From JBCFBK01 sp038562555 (GTDB lineage: Bacteria > Bacteroidota > Bacteroidia > Bacteroidales > Prolixibacteraceae): a DNA stretch of 16,737 nucleotides. The stretch covers positions 1 to 16,737 of the forward strand of contig JBCFBK010000078.1 of assembly GCA_038562555.1 (NCBI GenBank). Reading direction: 5' to 3'. This document shows, piece after piece, positions 7,340-14,687 of the stretch. A program made the translations under genes and the position numbers. The notes beneath the pieces are model-generated. The model searched no databases. It was not told the DNA's origin and saw nothing but the letters and a program-made list of their open reading frames with translations. Positions within the stretch are counted from its first letter, which is position 1, and each line of letters opens with the position of its first letter.

Positions 7340-10300
7340 ATGAAAAAACTACGAAGAACACGATTGCGTGTTTACGCGGGTGTCAGCCTGCTGTTATTTA
7401 CCGCCGCCTCTGCCTGGGCGCAGGTTAAAATTACCGGTACCGTGAGCGGGGAAGCTGACGACGGTACCTTGTCTCCCTTGCCGGGAGTGACCATCGTGAT
7501 TTCGGGAACCACCCGCGGGGTGATCACCGACACCGACGGGACCTATTCGATCGAGGCTAAATCGACCGATCAACTGGTATTCTCTTTTATTGGTATGGAG
7601 AGCCAGACGATTACCGTGGGCGACCGCCGGGTGATCAACGTGAGCCTGAAATCCAAGACCGATGAACTGGAAGAAGTAACCGTGGTGGCTTTCGGCAAAC
7701 AAAAGAAAGAAAGCGTGCTGGCTTCGATTACCACCATCACGCCTGCCGAGCTGAAGGTGCCCAGCAGTAACCTCACCACGGCTTTCGCGGGCCGGGTGTC
7801 GGGACTGATCTCGTACCAGCGCAGCGGCGAACCTGGTGAGGACGACGCCAGCTTTTTTGTGCGCGGGGTAACTTCGTTTACCTACGCCCGCGGTCCGCTG
7901 ATCCTGATCGACGGGGTGGAGATGGCTTCGTCGGACCTGGCACGTATGCAGCCGGACGATATCGCCAGCTTTTCGATCATGAAAGACGCGGCGGCTACCG
8001 CCCTTTACGGAGCCCGCGGGGCCAACGGCGTGATCATGGTCACCACCAAAGAGGGTCGGGAAGGAAAGGCGCAGATCTCGTTCCGCTACGAAACATCGTT
8101 TTCGATGCCCACCCGTGAAGTGGACCTGGCCGATCCGATCACCTATATGAAAATGAACAACGAGGCGGTACTGACCCGCAACCCGATGCTTTCGGTTCCT
8201 TATTCGATGGAGAAAATTGAAAACACCCAACGGGGTACCAATCCGCTGGTATACCCGGCTACCGACTGGTACAATACGCTGTTCAAAAACCATACGGTGA
8301 ACCACCGGGCTAACTTCAACGTGAGCGGCGGGGGAAAGGTGGCCCGGTACTATATTGCAGCGACGTATAACCAGGATTACGGGATCCTGAACGTGGACAA
8401 ACAAAGCAACTTCAACAACAACATCGACCTGAAGAAATACCTGTTACGTTCGAATGTAAACATTAATGTAACGCCGTCGACCGAGGCGGTTGTCCGTTTA
8501 CACGGTACGTTTGACGATTATACCGGCCCCATCGACGGCGGTTCGGCCTTGTATAAGAAAGTGATGCGGACCGACCCTGTTTTGTTCCCGCCTTATTTCC
8601 CCCATACCGAAGAAACGGCTCACATCAGGCATGTTCTTTTCGGGAACTACGACCAGGGGCAATACATTAACCCGTATGCCGATATGGTGAAAGGGTACAA
8701 GGATTACACCAAGTCGCTCATCCTGGCCCAGTTTGAGTTGAAACAACAGCTCGATTTTATTACGAAAGGACTGAGCCTGCGCGGCCTGTTCAGCACCAAC
8801 CGGTATTCTTATTTCGACGTGTCGCGGTTTTATAACCCGTTTTATTACACGGCCATCGGGTACGACAAATACAAGAATACCTATCAGCTTTACAACCTGA
8901 ACCCGGACACCGGGACCGATTACCTGACTTACAGCGAAGGGGCCAAGGAGATCACGACAACCACCTACGGCGAACTGGCTGCCGGTTACGACCGGACGTT
9001 TGGCAAACATGGCATAAGCGGACTCATGGTCTTTACCCGGCGCAATCACCTGAAAGCGAACGCCGGCAGCCTTTCGCTGTCGCTTCCTTCGCGGAACATG
9101 GGCGTATCGGGGCGCTTTACCTATTCGTACGACACCCGCTATTTCACTGAATTCAATTTCGGCTATAACGGCTCGGAGCGCTTTGCCCGGAAAGAACGCT
9201 TCGGCTTTTTCCCCTCGGTGGGTGCGGCCTGGTTTGCTTCGAACGAGCATTTCTGGGACGACGGGTTGAAGCGTGTTTTTTCAAAGCTGAAGCTGAAGGG
9301 AACCTACGGGCTGGTGGGCAACGATGCCATTGGCGATGCGGACGACCGCTTTTTCTACCTCTCGGAAGTCAACATGAATGCTTCGGGCAGGTCTTACACC
9401 TTCGGGGAGGAATTTGGCTATACCATAAACGGGATATCCATTTCGCGATATGCCAACGACCTGATCACCTGGGAAACAGCCCGTAAGCTGAATATCGGGG
9501 CGGAGATCGGCTTGTTTGACAAGATTGAAATGATGATCGATGTTTACCGCGAACGCCGGGATAACGTTCTGATGTCGAGGGCCAATATTCCTTCGACGAT
9601 GGGTTTGCAGGCGGTTCCGGAGGCGAACGTGGGCGAAGCAAGCGGGAAAGGCATCGATTTGTCGGTCGATTATAACCAGGCGTTCAGGAACGGTATGTGG
9701 GTCACTGCCCGGGCCAACTTCACTTATGCAACGGCCGAATATAAGGTCTATGAGGATGTGGACAATTCGGCAACGCCCTGGCTGAACCGGGTGGGGCAGC
9801 CGGTTACGCAGCAGTGGGGTTATGTGGCCGAGCGTCTGTTCGTGGATGATTACGAAGTGGCAAACAGCCCGGCGCAGACCTTTGGCGAGTATATGGGCGG
9901 CGACATCAAGTACCGCGACATCAACAACGACGGGGTTATTTCGGGGCTGGACCAGGTGCCCATCGGTTACCCGACCGAGCCGGAGATTATTTATGGCTTC
10001 GGGTTTTCGGCCGGTTACAAGGGCTTCGACCTTTCGTGTTTCTTCCAGGGGCTGGCCCGCGAGTCGTTCTGGATCGACGCCAAAGAAACGTCGCCCTTTA
10101 TCGATACCGACGGGGAAAGCGCCGTGATCTCCAAAAACGCCCTGTTGCAGGTCTATGCCGACGACTACTGGTCGCAAAGCAACCGGAACCTGTACGCCCT
10201 GTGGCCGCGCCTGGCCGACCGCGTGATTGCCAACAACACCCAGCGGAATACCTGGTTTATGCGCGACGGCTCTTTCCTTCGCCTGAAATCGGTCGAGCTG

Positions 10301-10483
10301 GGCTACACCATTCCTGACAGACTGGCCAGGCCGCTTAAGGTGACCAACCTGCGGTTTTACGCGAGCGGCACCAACCTGCTCACGTTCAGTAAATTCAAAC
10401 TTTGGGACCCGGAGATGAGCGGCAACGGGTTGGGTTATCCCATCCAGCGTGTGTTCAACCTGGGTGTTCAACTTTCATTCTAA
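7340..10483 (+). CDS. SusC/RagA-like TonB-dependent outer-membrane transporter
   Basis: 1047 residues, normal for SusC-like proteins. A signal peptide with cleavage likely after AWA (27/28) is followed by a carboxypeptidase-D regulatory-like domain (about 29-105; LPGVTIVISGTTRGVITDTDG), a TonB box EEVTVVAFG (111-119), and a plug domain with the family signatures RGPLILIDGVE and DAAATALYGARGANGVIMVTT (216-236). A long beta-barrel runs to a C-terminal Phe (VFNLGVQLSF), the outer-membrane assembly signal. It imports oligosaccharides across the outer membrane with energy from TonB-ExbBD and works as a complex with the SusD-like protein, whose gene starts 3 bases after this stop. There is no FecR-interaction (STN) domain, so transcriptional signalling through an anti-sigma factor is not expected. 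Substrate cannot be deduced from this gene alone. Gene composition is GC-rich and matches the rest of the PUL. Confidence 0.96.
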   Translation: MKKLRRTRLRVYAGVSLLLFTAASAWAQVKITGTVSGEADDGTLSPLPGVTIVISGTTRGVITDTDGTYSIEAKSTDQLVFSFIGMESQTITVGDRRVINVSLKSKTDELEEVTVVAFGKQKKESVLASITTITPAELKVPSSNLTTAFAGRVSGLISYQRSGEPGEDDASFFVRGVTSFTYARGPLILIDGVEMASSDLARMQPDDIASFSIMKDAAATALYGARGANGVIMVTTKEGREGKAQISFRYETSFSMPTREVDLADPITYMKMNNEAVLTRNPMLSVPYSMEKIENTQRGTNPLVYPATDWYNTLFKNHTVNHRANFNVSGGGKVARYYIAATYNQDYGILNVDKQSNFNNNIDLKKYLLRSNVNINVTPSTEAVVRLHGTFDDYTGPIDGGSALYKKVMRTDPVLFPPYFPHTEETAHIRHVLFGNYDQGQYINPYADMVKGYKDYTKSLILAQFELKQQLDFITKGLSLRGLFSTNRYSYFDVSRFYNPFYYTAIGYDKYKNTYQLYNLNPDTGTDYLTYSEGAKEITTTTYGELAAGYDRTFGKHGISGLMVFTRRNHLKANAGSLSLSLPSRNMGVSGRFTYSYDTRYFTEFNFGYNGSERFARKERFGFFPSVGAAWFASNEHFWDDGLKRVFSKLKLKGTYGLVGNDAIGDADDRFFYLSEVNMNASGRSYTFGEEFGYTINGISISRYANDLITWETARKLNIGAEIGLFDKIEMMIDVYRERRDNVLMSRANIPSTMGLQAVPEANVGEASGKGIDLSVDYNQAFRNGMWVTARANFTYATAEYKVYEDVDNSATPWLNRVGQPVTQQWGYVAERLFVDDYEVANSPAQTFGEYMGGDIKYRDINNDGVISGLDQVPIGYPTEPEIIYGFGFSAGYKGFDLSCFFQGLARESFWIDAKETSPFIDTDGESAVISKNALLQVYADDYWSQSNRNLYALWPRLADRVIANNTQRNTWFMRDGSFLRLKSVELGYTIPDRLARPLKVTNLRFYASGTNLLTFSKFKLWDPEMSGNGLGYPIQRVFNLGVQLSF

Positions 10484-10486
10484 ACC

Positions 10487-12427
10487 ATGACGACTATGAA
10501 GAAAATATACTATCCGTTTTTGTTCGTGTGGGCTGTGTTCGCGTCGTGCAATGATTACCTGGACGTGGTGCCCGACAACGTGGCTACGCTCGATCACGCT
10601 TTTGTTGACCGGATGTCGGCCGAGAAATTCCTGGCCACCTGCTATTCTTATATGCCCAAACACGGGCGACTGGCTTCAGACCCGGGTATCACGGGAAGCG
10701 ATGAGACCTGGATCCACACCGAGGCTTCCAATTATTCGTCGGCCTTTGGCAGCTATTATGCCTATAACATTAAGCGGGGGCGGCAAAACGTGACCGATCC
10801 GCTCCTGAATTACTGGGATGGCGGCTATAACGGGACAGGCCTTTTTATAGGGATACGCGACTGCAATATCTTCCTCGAAAACATTCACAAGGTAGGGAAG
10901 GATCTGGAAGATTCGGAGCGAGCCCGCTGGATTGCCGAGGTGAAATTCCTGAAAGCTTATTACCATTATTACCTGGTGCGCATGTACGGGCCGGTCCCGC
11001 TTATCCGCGAAAACCTGCCCATATCGGCCGGGATCGATGAGGTGAGGGTATTCCGTGAACCGGTTGATGCGTGTTTCAGTTACATCGTGCAACTGATCGA
11101 TGAGGCGGTGCCCGGTCTTCCGCTGGAAGTGGGCGCCGTGGCCGCCGACCTGGGACACATTACCCAGCCTGTCGCGCTGGCCATCAAGGCCGAAATCCTC
11201 GTGACGGCTGCCAGTCCGCTGTTCAATGGCAATTCCGCTTATTCCGGCTTTGCCGATTCGGGGGGAGTGCAGTTGTTCAACCCGGATTATGATGAAAATA
11301 AATGGAAACTGGCCATGGATGCCTGCAAAAGCGCTATCGACACGGCTCTTCTGGCCAATAACCGGCTGTATGTATTTAACGACCCGCGTTATACCTTAAG
11401 TGAAACGACCGCCCGGGTCATGTCGCTCAGGAATGCTTTTGCCGAGAAATGGAATGAGGAGGTGATCTGGGGGTTCACGGAAAACACCACACAGCAGTTG
11501 CAGCAATATACACTCCCGTATTTTGCGCTGACCGATCAGCAACTCACCCACACGTCGCCTGTATTGTCGCCCACCATGACAGCCGCGGAGATGTTCTACA
11601 CGGAAAACGGGGTGCCGATAAACGAAGACACGGGCTATGACTATGCAAACCGCTATGCCACCTCGGCAGCTTCGGGACAGGGGTATTACATCAGCGACGG
11701 CTTTGTGACGGCCAATCTGAACCAGCGCCGTGAACCCCGCTTTTACGCCTGCCTGGGCTTTGACGGCGCCATCTGGTACGGCAACGGGAGGTACAAGGAC
11801 GTGGGGCAGGGCACTTCGACCGAAACCCCGTGGATTGTCCGGGCAAAGGCAGGGGAAATGTCGGGCAAAACCTCGTCGATCCGCTATTCGGCCACGGGCT
11901 ATTTCCTGAAGAAATACCCGCATTTTGAAACGGCTACCTCGGCAACGGCCATTACCTATGTGCGCATGGCATTCCCCGTTATGCGGCTGGCCGACCTGTA
12001 CCTCTTGTACGCCGAAGCGCGGAACGAGTATTCGGGTCCGGATGCCGAAGTGTACCAATACCTTGACCTGGTACGCGAGCGTGCAGGGCTGCAGGGCGTG
12101 GTGGATAGCTGGGCGCAGTATTCCCGCTACCCCGACAAGCCGCTGAGCAAGGAAGGGCTTCGGGAGATTATTCACCAGGAACGCACCTGCGAACTGGCTT
12201 TTGAGGGCAAACGGTTCTGGGACCTGCGCCGCTGGAAAACTGCCGACCAGGTGATGAACCAGGTGGTGAAAGGCTGGAACGTGGAAGGTACCGGCACGAC
12301 CGACTATTACAGCGTGGTGAGCTTTGAGTCGCTGGAGTTCAGGACCCGGGAATACCTCTGGCCGCTGAAACAGCAAACACTGCGGGTAAATCCAAACCTG
12401 GTCCAGAATCCGTTCTGGGAGAATTAA
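10487..12427 (+). CDS. SusD/RagB-like glycan-binding surface lipoprotein
   Basis: 646 residues. A lipoprotein signal ends in FASC with Cys21 as the lipidated residue. SusD-like N-terminal helices follow (DYLDVVPDN and on), and the C-terminal RagB/SusD domain has its usual landmarks: VMRLADLYLLYAEARNE (about 498-514), LVRERAGL, and HQERTCELAFEGKRFWDLRRW (563-583). It forms the lid over the SusC barrel and captures glycan for import. The start could also be the ATG at 10496, which gives a more typical MKKIYYPFLF signal. Translation is probably coupled to susC (3-base gap). A strong inverted repeat begins immediately after its stop codon. Confidence 0.96.
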   Translation: MTTMKKIYYPFLFVWAVFASCNDYLDVVPDNVATLDHAFVDRMSAEKFLATCYSYMPKHGRLASDPGITGSDETWIHTEASNYSSAFGSYYAYNIKRGRQNVTDPLLNYWDGGYNGTGLFIGIRDCNIFLENIHKVGKDLEDSERARWIAEVKFLKAYYHYYLVRMYGPVPLIRENLPISAGIDEVRVFREPVDACFSYIVQLIDEAVPGLPLEVGAVAADLGHITQPVALAIKAEILVTAASPLFNGNSAYSGFADSGGVQLFNPDYDENKWKLAMDACKSAIDTALLANNRLYVFNDPRYTLSETTARVMSLRNAFAEKWNEEVIWGFTENTTQQLQQYTLPYFALTDQQLTHTSPVLSPTMTAAEMFYTENGVPINEDTGYDYANRYATSAASGQGYYISDGFVTANLNQRREPRFYACLGFDGAIWYGNGRYKDVGQGTSTETPWIVRAKAGEMSGKTSSIRYSATGYFLKKYPHFETATSATAITYVRMAFPVMRLADLYLLYAEARNEYSGPDAEVYQYLDLVRERAGLQGVVDSWAQYSRYPDKPLSKEGLREIIHQERTCELAFEGKRFWDLRRWKTADQVMNQVVKGWNVEGTGTTDYYSVVSFESLEFRTREYLWPLKQQTLRVNPNLVQNPFWEN

Positions 12428-12487
12428 AATAGCGATGATTTGGCAAACGCCAACCGGAATGAGCATAGAATTTCAATCATCGCTATT
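12428..12487 (+). repeat. 13-bp perfect inverted repeat just after the susD-like stop
   Basis: AATAGCGATGATT (12428-12440) is perfectly complementary to AATCATCGCTATT (12475-12487). Inside lies a second small stem, TTGGC-aaac-GCCAA. The first arm starts at the base directly after the TAA. A 13-bp match within 60 bases is not expected by chance in a window this size. There is no U-tract after it, so it does not look like a simple intrinsic terminator. An mRNA-stabilising hairpin that raises SusCD levels over downstream genes, a riboregulatory fold, or a small REP/MITE-like insertion are the alternatives. Confidence 0.7.
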
Positions 12488-12519
12488 CCATTTGACCGTT
12501 AAAAGCAAATTATTCACAA

Positions 12520-12597
12520 ATGAAACGAACCATGAGAACCATAGCTCTCACACAGGAGCATGATTATCCTGGCGAGTTCCATGCGTTGATGTTCTAA
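12520..12597 (+). CDS. Possible 25-residue micro-ORF between the SusD and DUF4959 genes
   Basis: ATG 12520 to TAA 12595-12597 encodes MKRTMRTIALTQEHDYPGEF plus five more residues. No family is recognised and no upstream motif supports translation. Together with the hairpin at 12428-12487 it is the main content of the 246-base gap. The rest of the gap has only a short inverted repeat, GTTCT...AGAAC, near 12591-12609. Confidence 0.15.
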   Translation: MKRTMRTIALTQEHDYPGEFHALMF

Positions 12598-12640
12598 CTA
12601 GAGGAGAACAAGCATAGTACGGGAATTATACTTGGTTGAA

Positions 12641-12677
12641 ATGAAAAAATAAACAAATGAAAAATTTATACGAATGA
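12641..12677 (+). promoter_or_regulatory. Two minimal upstream ORFs before the DUF4959 lipoprotein start
   Basis: ATG AAA AAA TAA (12641-12652, peptide MKK) and ATG 12657 to TGA 12675-12677 (peptide MKNLYE) precede the lipoprotein ATG at 12674. The second stop overlaps that ATG as ATGA. The three starts share the context AATGAA. This may let terminating ribosomes reinitiate on the lipoprotein gene, or may just be an A-rich initiation region. Confidence 0.25.
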
Positions 12678-13900
12678 AGAAATACTTGATTTACATATTA
12701 TTGGCCGGGTTGTTGTTCGGGGCCGGGTTGCTGCTGAACAACTGCAAGGAGGAAATGATAGGCCAGTATCCAACCGACGGGGTTGCCCCTCAGCCCGTCA
12801 GCGACGTGGCAGTCGACAATCTTGCCGGAGGGGCGAAACTTTCGTATCGGTTACCCGACGAGGAAGACCTGCTTTACGTGGAGGCTTTCTATGATCTGCC
12901 CGGCGGGAAAAGCGGGGTCACCAAAACGTCGGCGTTTACCAATTCGATGCTGATAAAAGGATTTGGCCGGTCGCAGAAACAAACGATCCGGCTGGTATCG
13001 GTCGACCGGAGCCGGAACGAGTCGCAGCCGGTGAACGTGGAGATCGAACCGCTCGATTCGCCTATTTACGGGATCCTGGAAAACCTGCTGGTGCAGGAAT
13101 CGTTCGGCGGGTTTAAGCTGAGCTGGGAAAACGAGCCGAAAGAAGACATCTTGCTGGGGGTTCTGCAACGGAACGATACGACCGGCGAATTCAAACACCT
13201 GGAAAGTTTTTACACCTCCGAGGCGCTGGCGCTGAAAGCGGTGCGCGGACTGGATTCAACCCGGGCCACGTTCGGCATGTTTGTGCGCGACGCGTACGAA
13301 AACTATACCGATACGCTGCTGATGAGCCTGAAACCCTACTTTGAACAGGAGATCCCGAAATCGGGCTTCAGCGCGCTCAAATTGTCTTCCCGGTTTAAAC
13401 TGCACGGTACCAGCGGGGCAATGGACAAAATGTGGAACGGCATTCTCAATGACGGCGACCAGTACGACTATTTCTACATCGCCACGGGCAACGAGATCAT
13501 GCCTTATTTCACCTTCGACATGGGCGTGAAGGCCAAACTTTCGCGGTTCCGCTTGTGGCAGCGGAAGTATTACTTCTTTAGTCTGCACAACCCAAGACTG
13601 TTTGCATGGTACGGGACCAATAACCCTGCGGTTGCGGCTGATGCCGAAACGCTTGGGTGGGAAAATAATCCGGAGTGGATAAAGCTGATGGATTGTGAAT
13701 CCAAACGCCCTTCCGGTTTACCGGCGGGATCTGCCCTGACCGCGGAGGACGAGGCATACGCCCGCGCCGGCGAAGAATATGAATTTCCGCTGGATGCCCC
13801 GGCCGTTCGTTACCTGAGGATTAAAGAGATCAGCACCTGGAGCGGTTCGTCCGGGCTGCACATCAACGAACTGAGGTTTTGGGGAGAAATTGAAAAATAA
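12674..13900 (+). CDS. DUF4959/DUF5126/DUF5000-type PUL lipoprotein
   Basis: 408 residues. The signal peptide ends LLNNC with Cys24 as the probable lipidated residue; KEE follows, resembling the acidic surface-export signal described for Bacteroidota lipoproteins. The N-terminal domain (about 28-125) contains QYPTDGVAPQPVSDV and GGAKLSYRLPDEEDLLYVEA, the hallmark of DUF4959. A middle region (about 127-225; SFGGFKLSWENEP) fits DUF5126. The C-terminal part (about 230-405) has MDKMWNG and ends LRIKEISTWSGSSGLHINEL, a galactose-binding/discoidin-like fold typical of DUF5000. Such proteins sit next to SusCD pairs and are thought to be surface-exposed and to bind glycan; the ligand here is unknown. 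A 246-base gap with hairpin separates it from susD, and 18 bases separate it from the next gene, with which it is probably co-transcribed. Confidence 0.85.
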   Translation: MKKYLIYILLAGLLFGAGLLLNNCKEEMIGQYPTDGVAPQPVSDVAVDNLAGGAKLSYRLPDEEDLLYVEAFYDLPGGKSGVTKTSAFTNSMLIKGFGRSQKQTIRLVSVDRSRNESQPVNVEIEPLDSPIYGILENLLVQESFGGFKLSWENEPKEDILLGVLQRNDTTGEFKHLESFYTSEALALKAVRGLDSTRATFGMFVRDAYENYTDTLLMSLKPYFEQEIPKSGFSALKLSSRFKLHGTSGAMDKMWNGILNDGDQYDYFYIATGNEIMPYFTFDMGVKAKLSRFRLWQRKYYFFSLHNPRLFAWYGTNNPAVAADAETLGWENNPEWIKLMDCESKRPSGLPAGSALTAEDEAYARAGEEYEFPLDAPAVRYLRIKEISTWSGSSGLHINELRFWGEIEK

Positions 13901-13918
13901 ACTTGTAAAACAGACGAT

Positions 13919-14626
13919 ATGAGGAAATTGATTTTTATCGCAGGATTGGCGGTCTTCCTGGCTGCCTGTTCCGATATGAACGATATACACGATGTCTACC
14001 TGAAAGACGGAGAACGCATCTACATCGGGAAGGTCGACTCGCTGAAAGCATTTGCCGGTGATAACCGGGTGAAGCTGCGTTTCTGGGCTTCCGATCCCCG
14101 GGCCAAAGCAGTGGGCTTTTACTGGTATCCCGGCAATGATTCGATGATCACGGAGATCAGCCATACCTCGGCGGCCGATTCGTTCGAGGTGTACATCGGG
14201 GGAGCCGCCGGCGCCAAAACTATTCAGGAAGGGAATTACACCCTGAGGGTGATTACGCGCGACGGCAACAACCATTTTTCGGTTCCGTTCGAAAAGATCA
14301 TGAACGTGTATGGCGACCGGTTCCGCTCGGTACTGACCGACCGGGTACTGAAAACAGTGACATACAAAGCCGCGGATGCATCGCTGTCGCTCACCTTTGC
14401 CGGGCAGACCAGCGACAGGGAGATCGGCGTGGAGATCTCTTATACCGATCTGAGCGGCGGCGCACTGACGGTGATGAAGGCAAACAAGGATCTGACTGCC
14501 GCGGTGAAGCTGCTTCAGGTCGACGCGGAAAAGACGGTTTCGTACCGGACGCTGTTCCTGCCGGAACCTCTGGCTGTCGACACCTTTTACACGGCCGGCA
14601 AAGAAGTTTTTATACTAACCGACTAA
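13919..14626 (+). CDS. DUF4998-type PUL lipoprotein
   Basis: 235 residues. The signal ends LAAC with Cys17, followed by SDMND, an acidic surface-type signal. The segment DIHDVYLKDGERIYIGKVDS, then NRVKLRFWASDPRAKAVGFYW, is characteristic of DUF4998, a beta-sandwich domain found in lipoproteins of SusCD loci. It is on the short side, as many DUF4998 proteins carry an extra C-terminal domain; here the second half (about 135-235) looks like one further beta-rich domain. A SusE/F-like accessory glycan-binding role at the cell surface is inferred. It forms a tight pair with the preceding lipoprotein gene. Confidence 0.8.
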   Translation: MRKLIFIAGLAVFLAACSDMNDIHDVYLKDGERIYIGKVDSLKAFAGDNRVKLRFWASDPRAKAVGFYWYPGNDSMITEISHTSAADSFEVYIGGAAGAKTIQEGNYTLRVITRDGNNHFSVPFEKIMNVYGDRFRSVLTDRVLKTVTYKAADASLSLTFAGQTSDREIGVEISYTDLSGGALTVMKANKDLTAAVKLLQVDAEKTVSYRTLFLPEPLAVDTFYTAGKEVFILTD

Positions 14627-14630
14627 ACCT

Positions 14631-14671
14631 GGGAAGAGCGCCGGGCAGCGCCCGCTGCCCGGCTGTTTCCC
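14631..14671 (+). repeat. Strong GC-rich hairpin between the DUF4998 and GH35 genes
   Basis: GCCGGGCAGCG (14640-14650) pairs perfectly with CGCTGCCCGGC (14653-14663). The stem is extended by GGGAA (14631-14635) with TTCCC (14667-14671) around small internal loops. It is followed by cgtaaaaaaag rather than a T-run, so it is not a standard intrinsic terminator on either strand. It may be a partial terminator, or an mRNA-processing or stability element setting GH35 level relative to the binding proteins. It lies 16 bases before the GH35 ATG. Confidence 0.65.
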
Positions 14672-14687
14672 GTAAAAAAAGAATTGC

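Noticed and set aside
7394..8404. Long minus-strand open frame of 336 codons inside the SusC gene
   Set aside because: It is the shadow of a GC-rich plus-strand gene: compositionally His/Arg/Val/Gly-rich with no domain, while the plus frame has clear SusC motifs. The same applies to the frames at 8498-9250, 9281-10471 and 11396-12466.
12428..12487. Integron attC site
   Set aside because: The arms lack the expected GTTRRRY/RYYYAAC core sites and no integrase is present.
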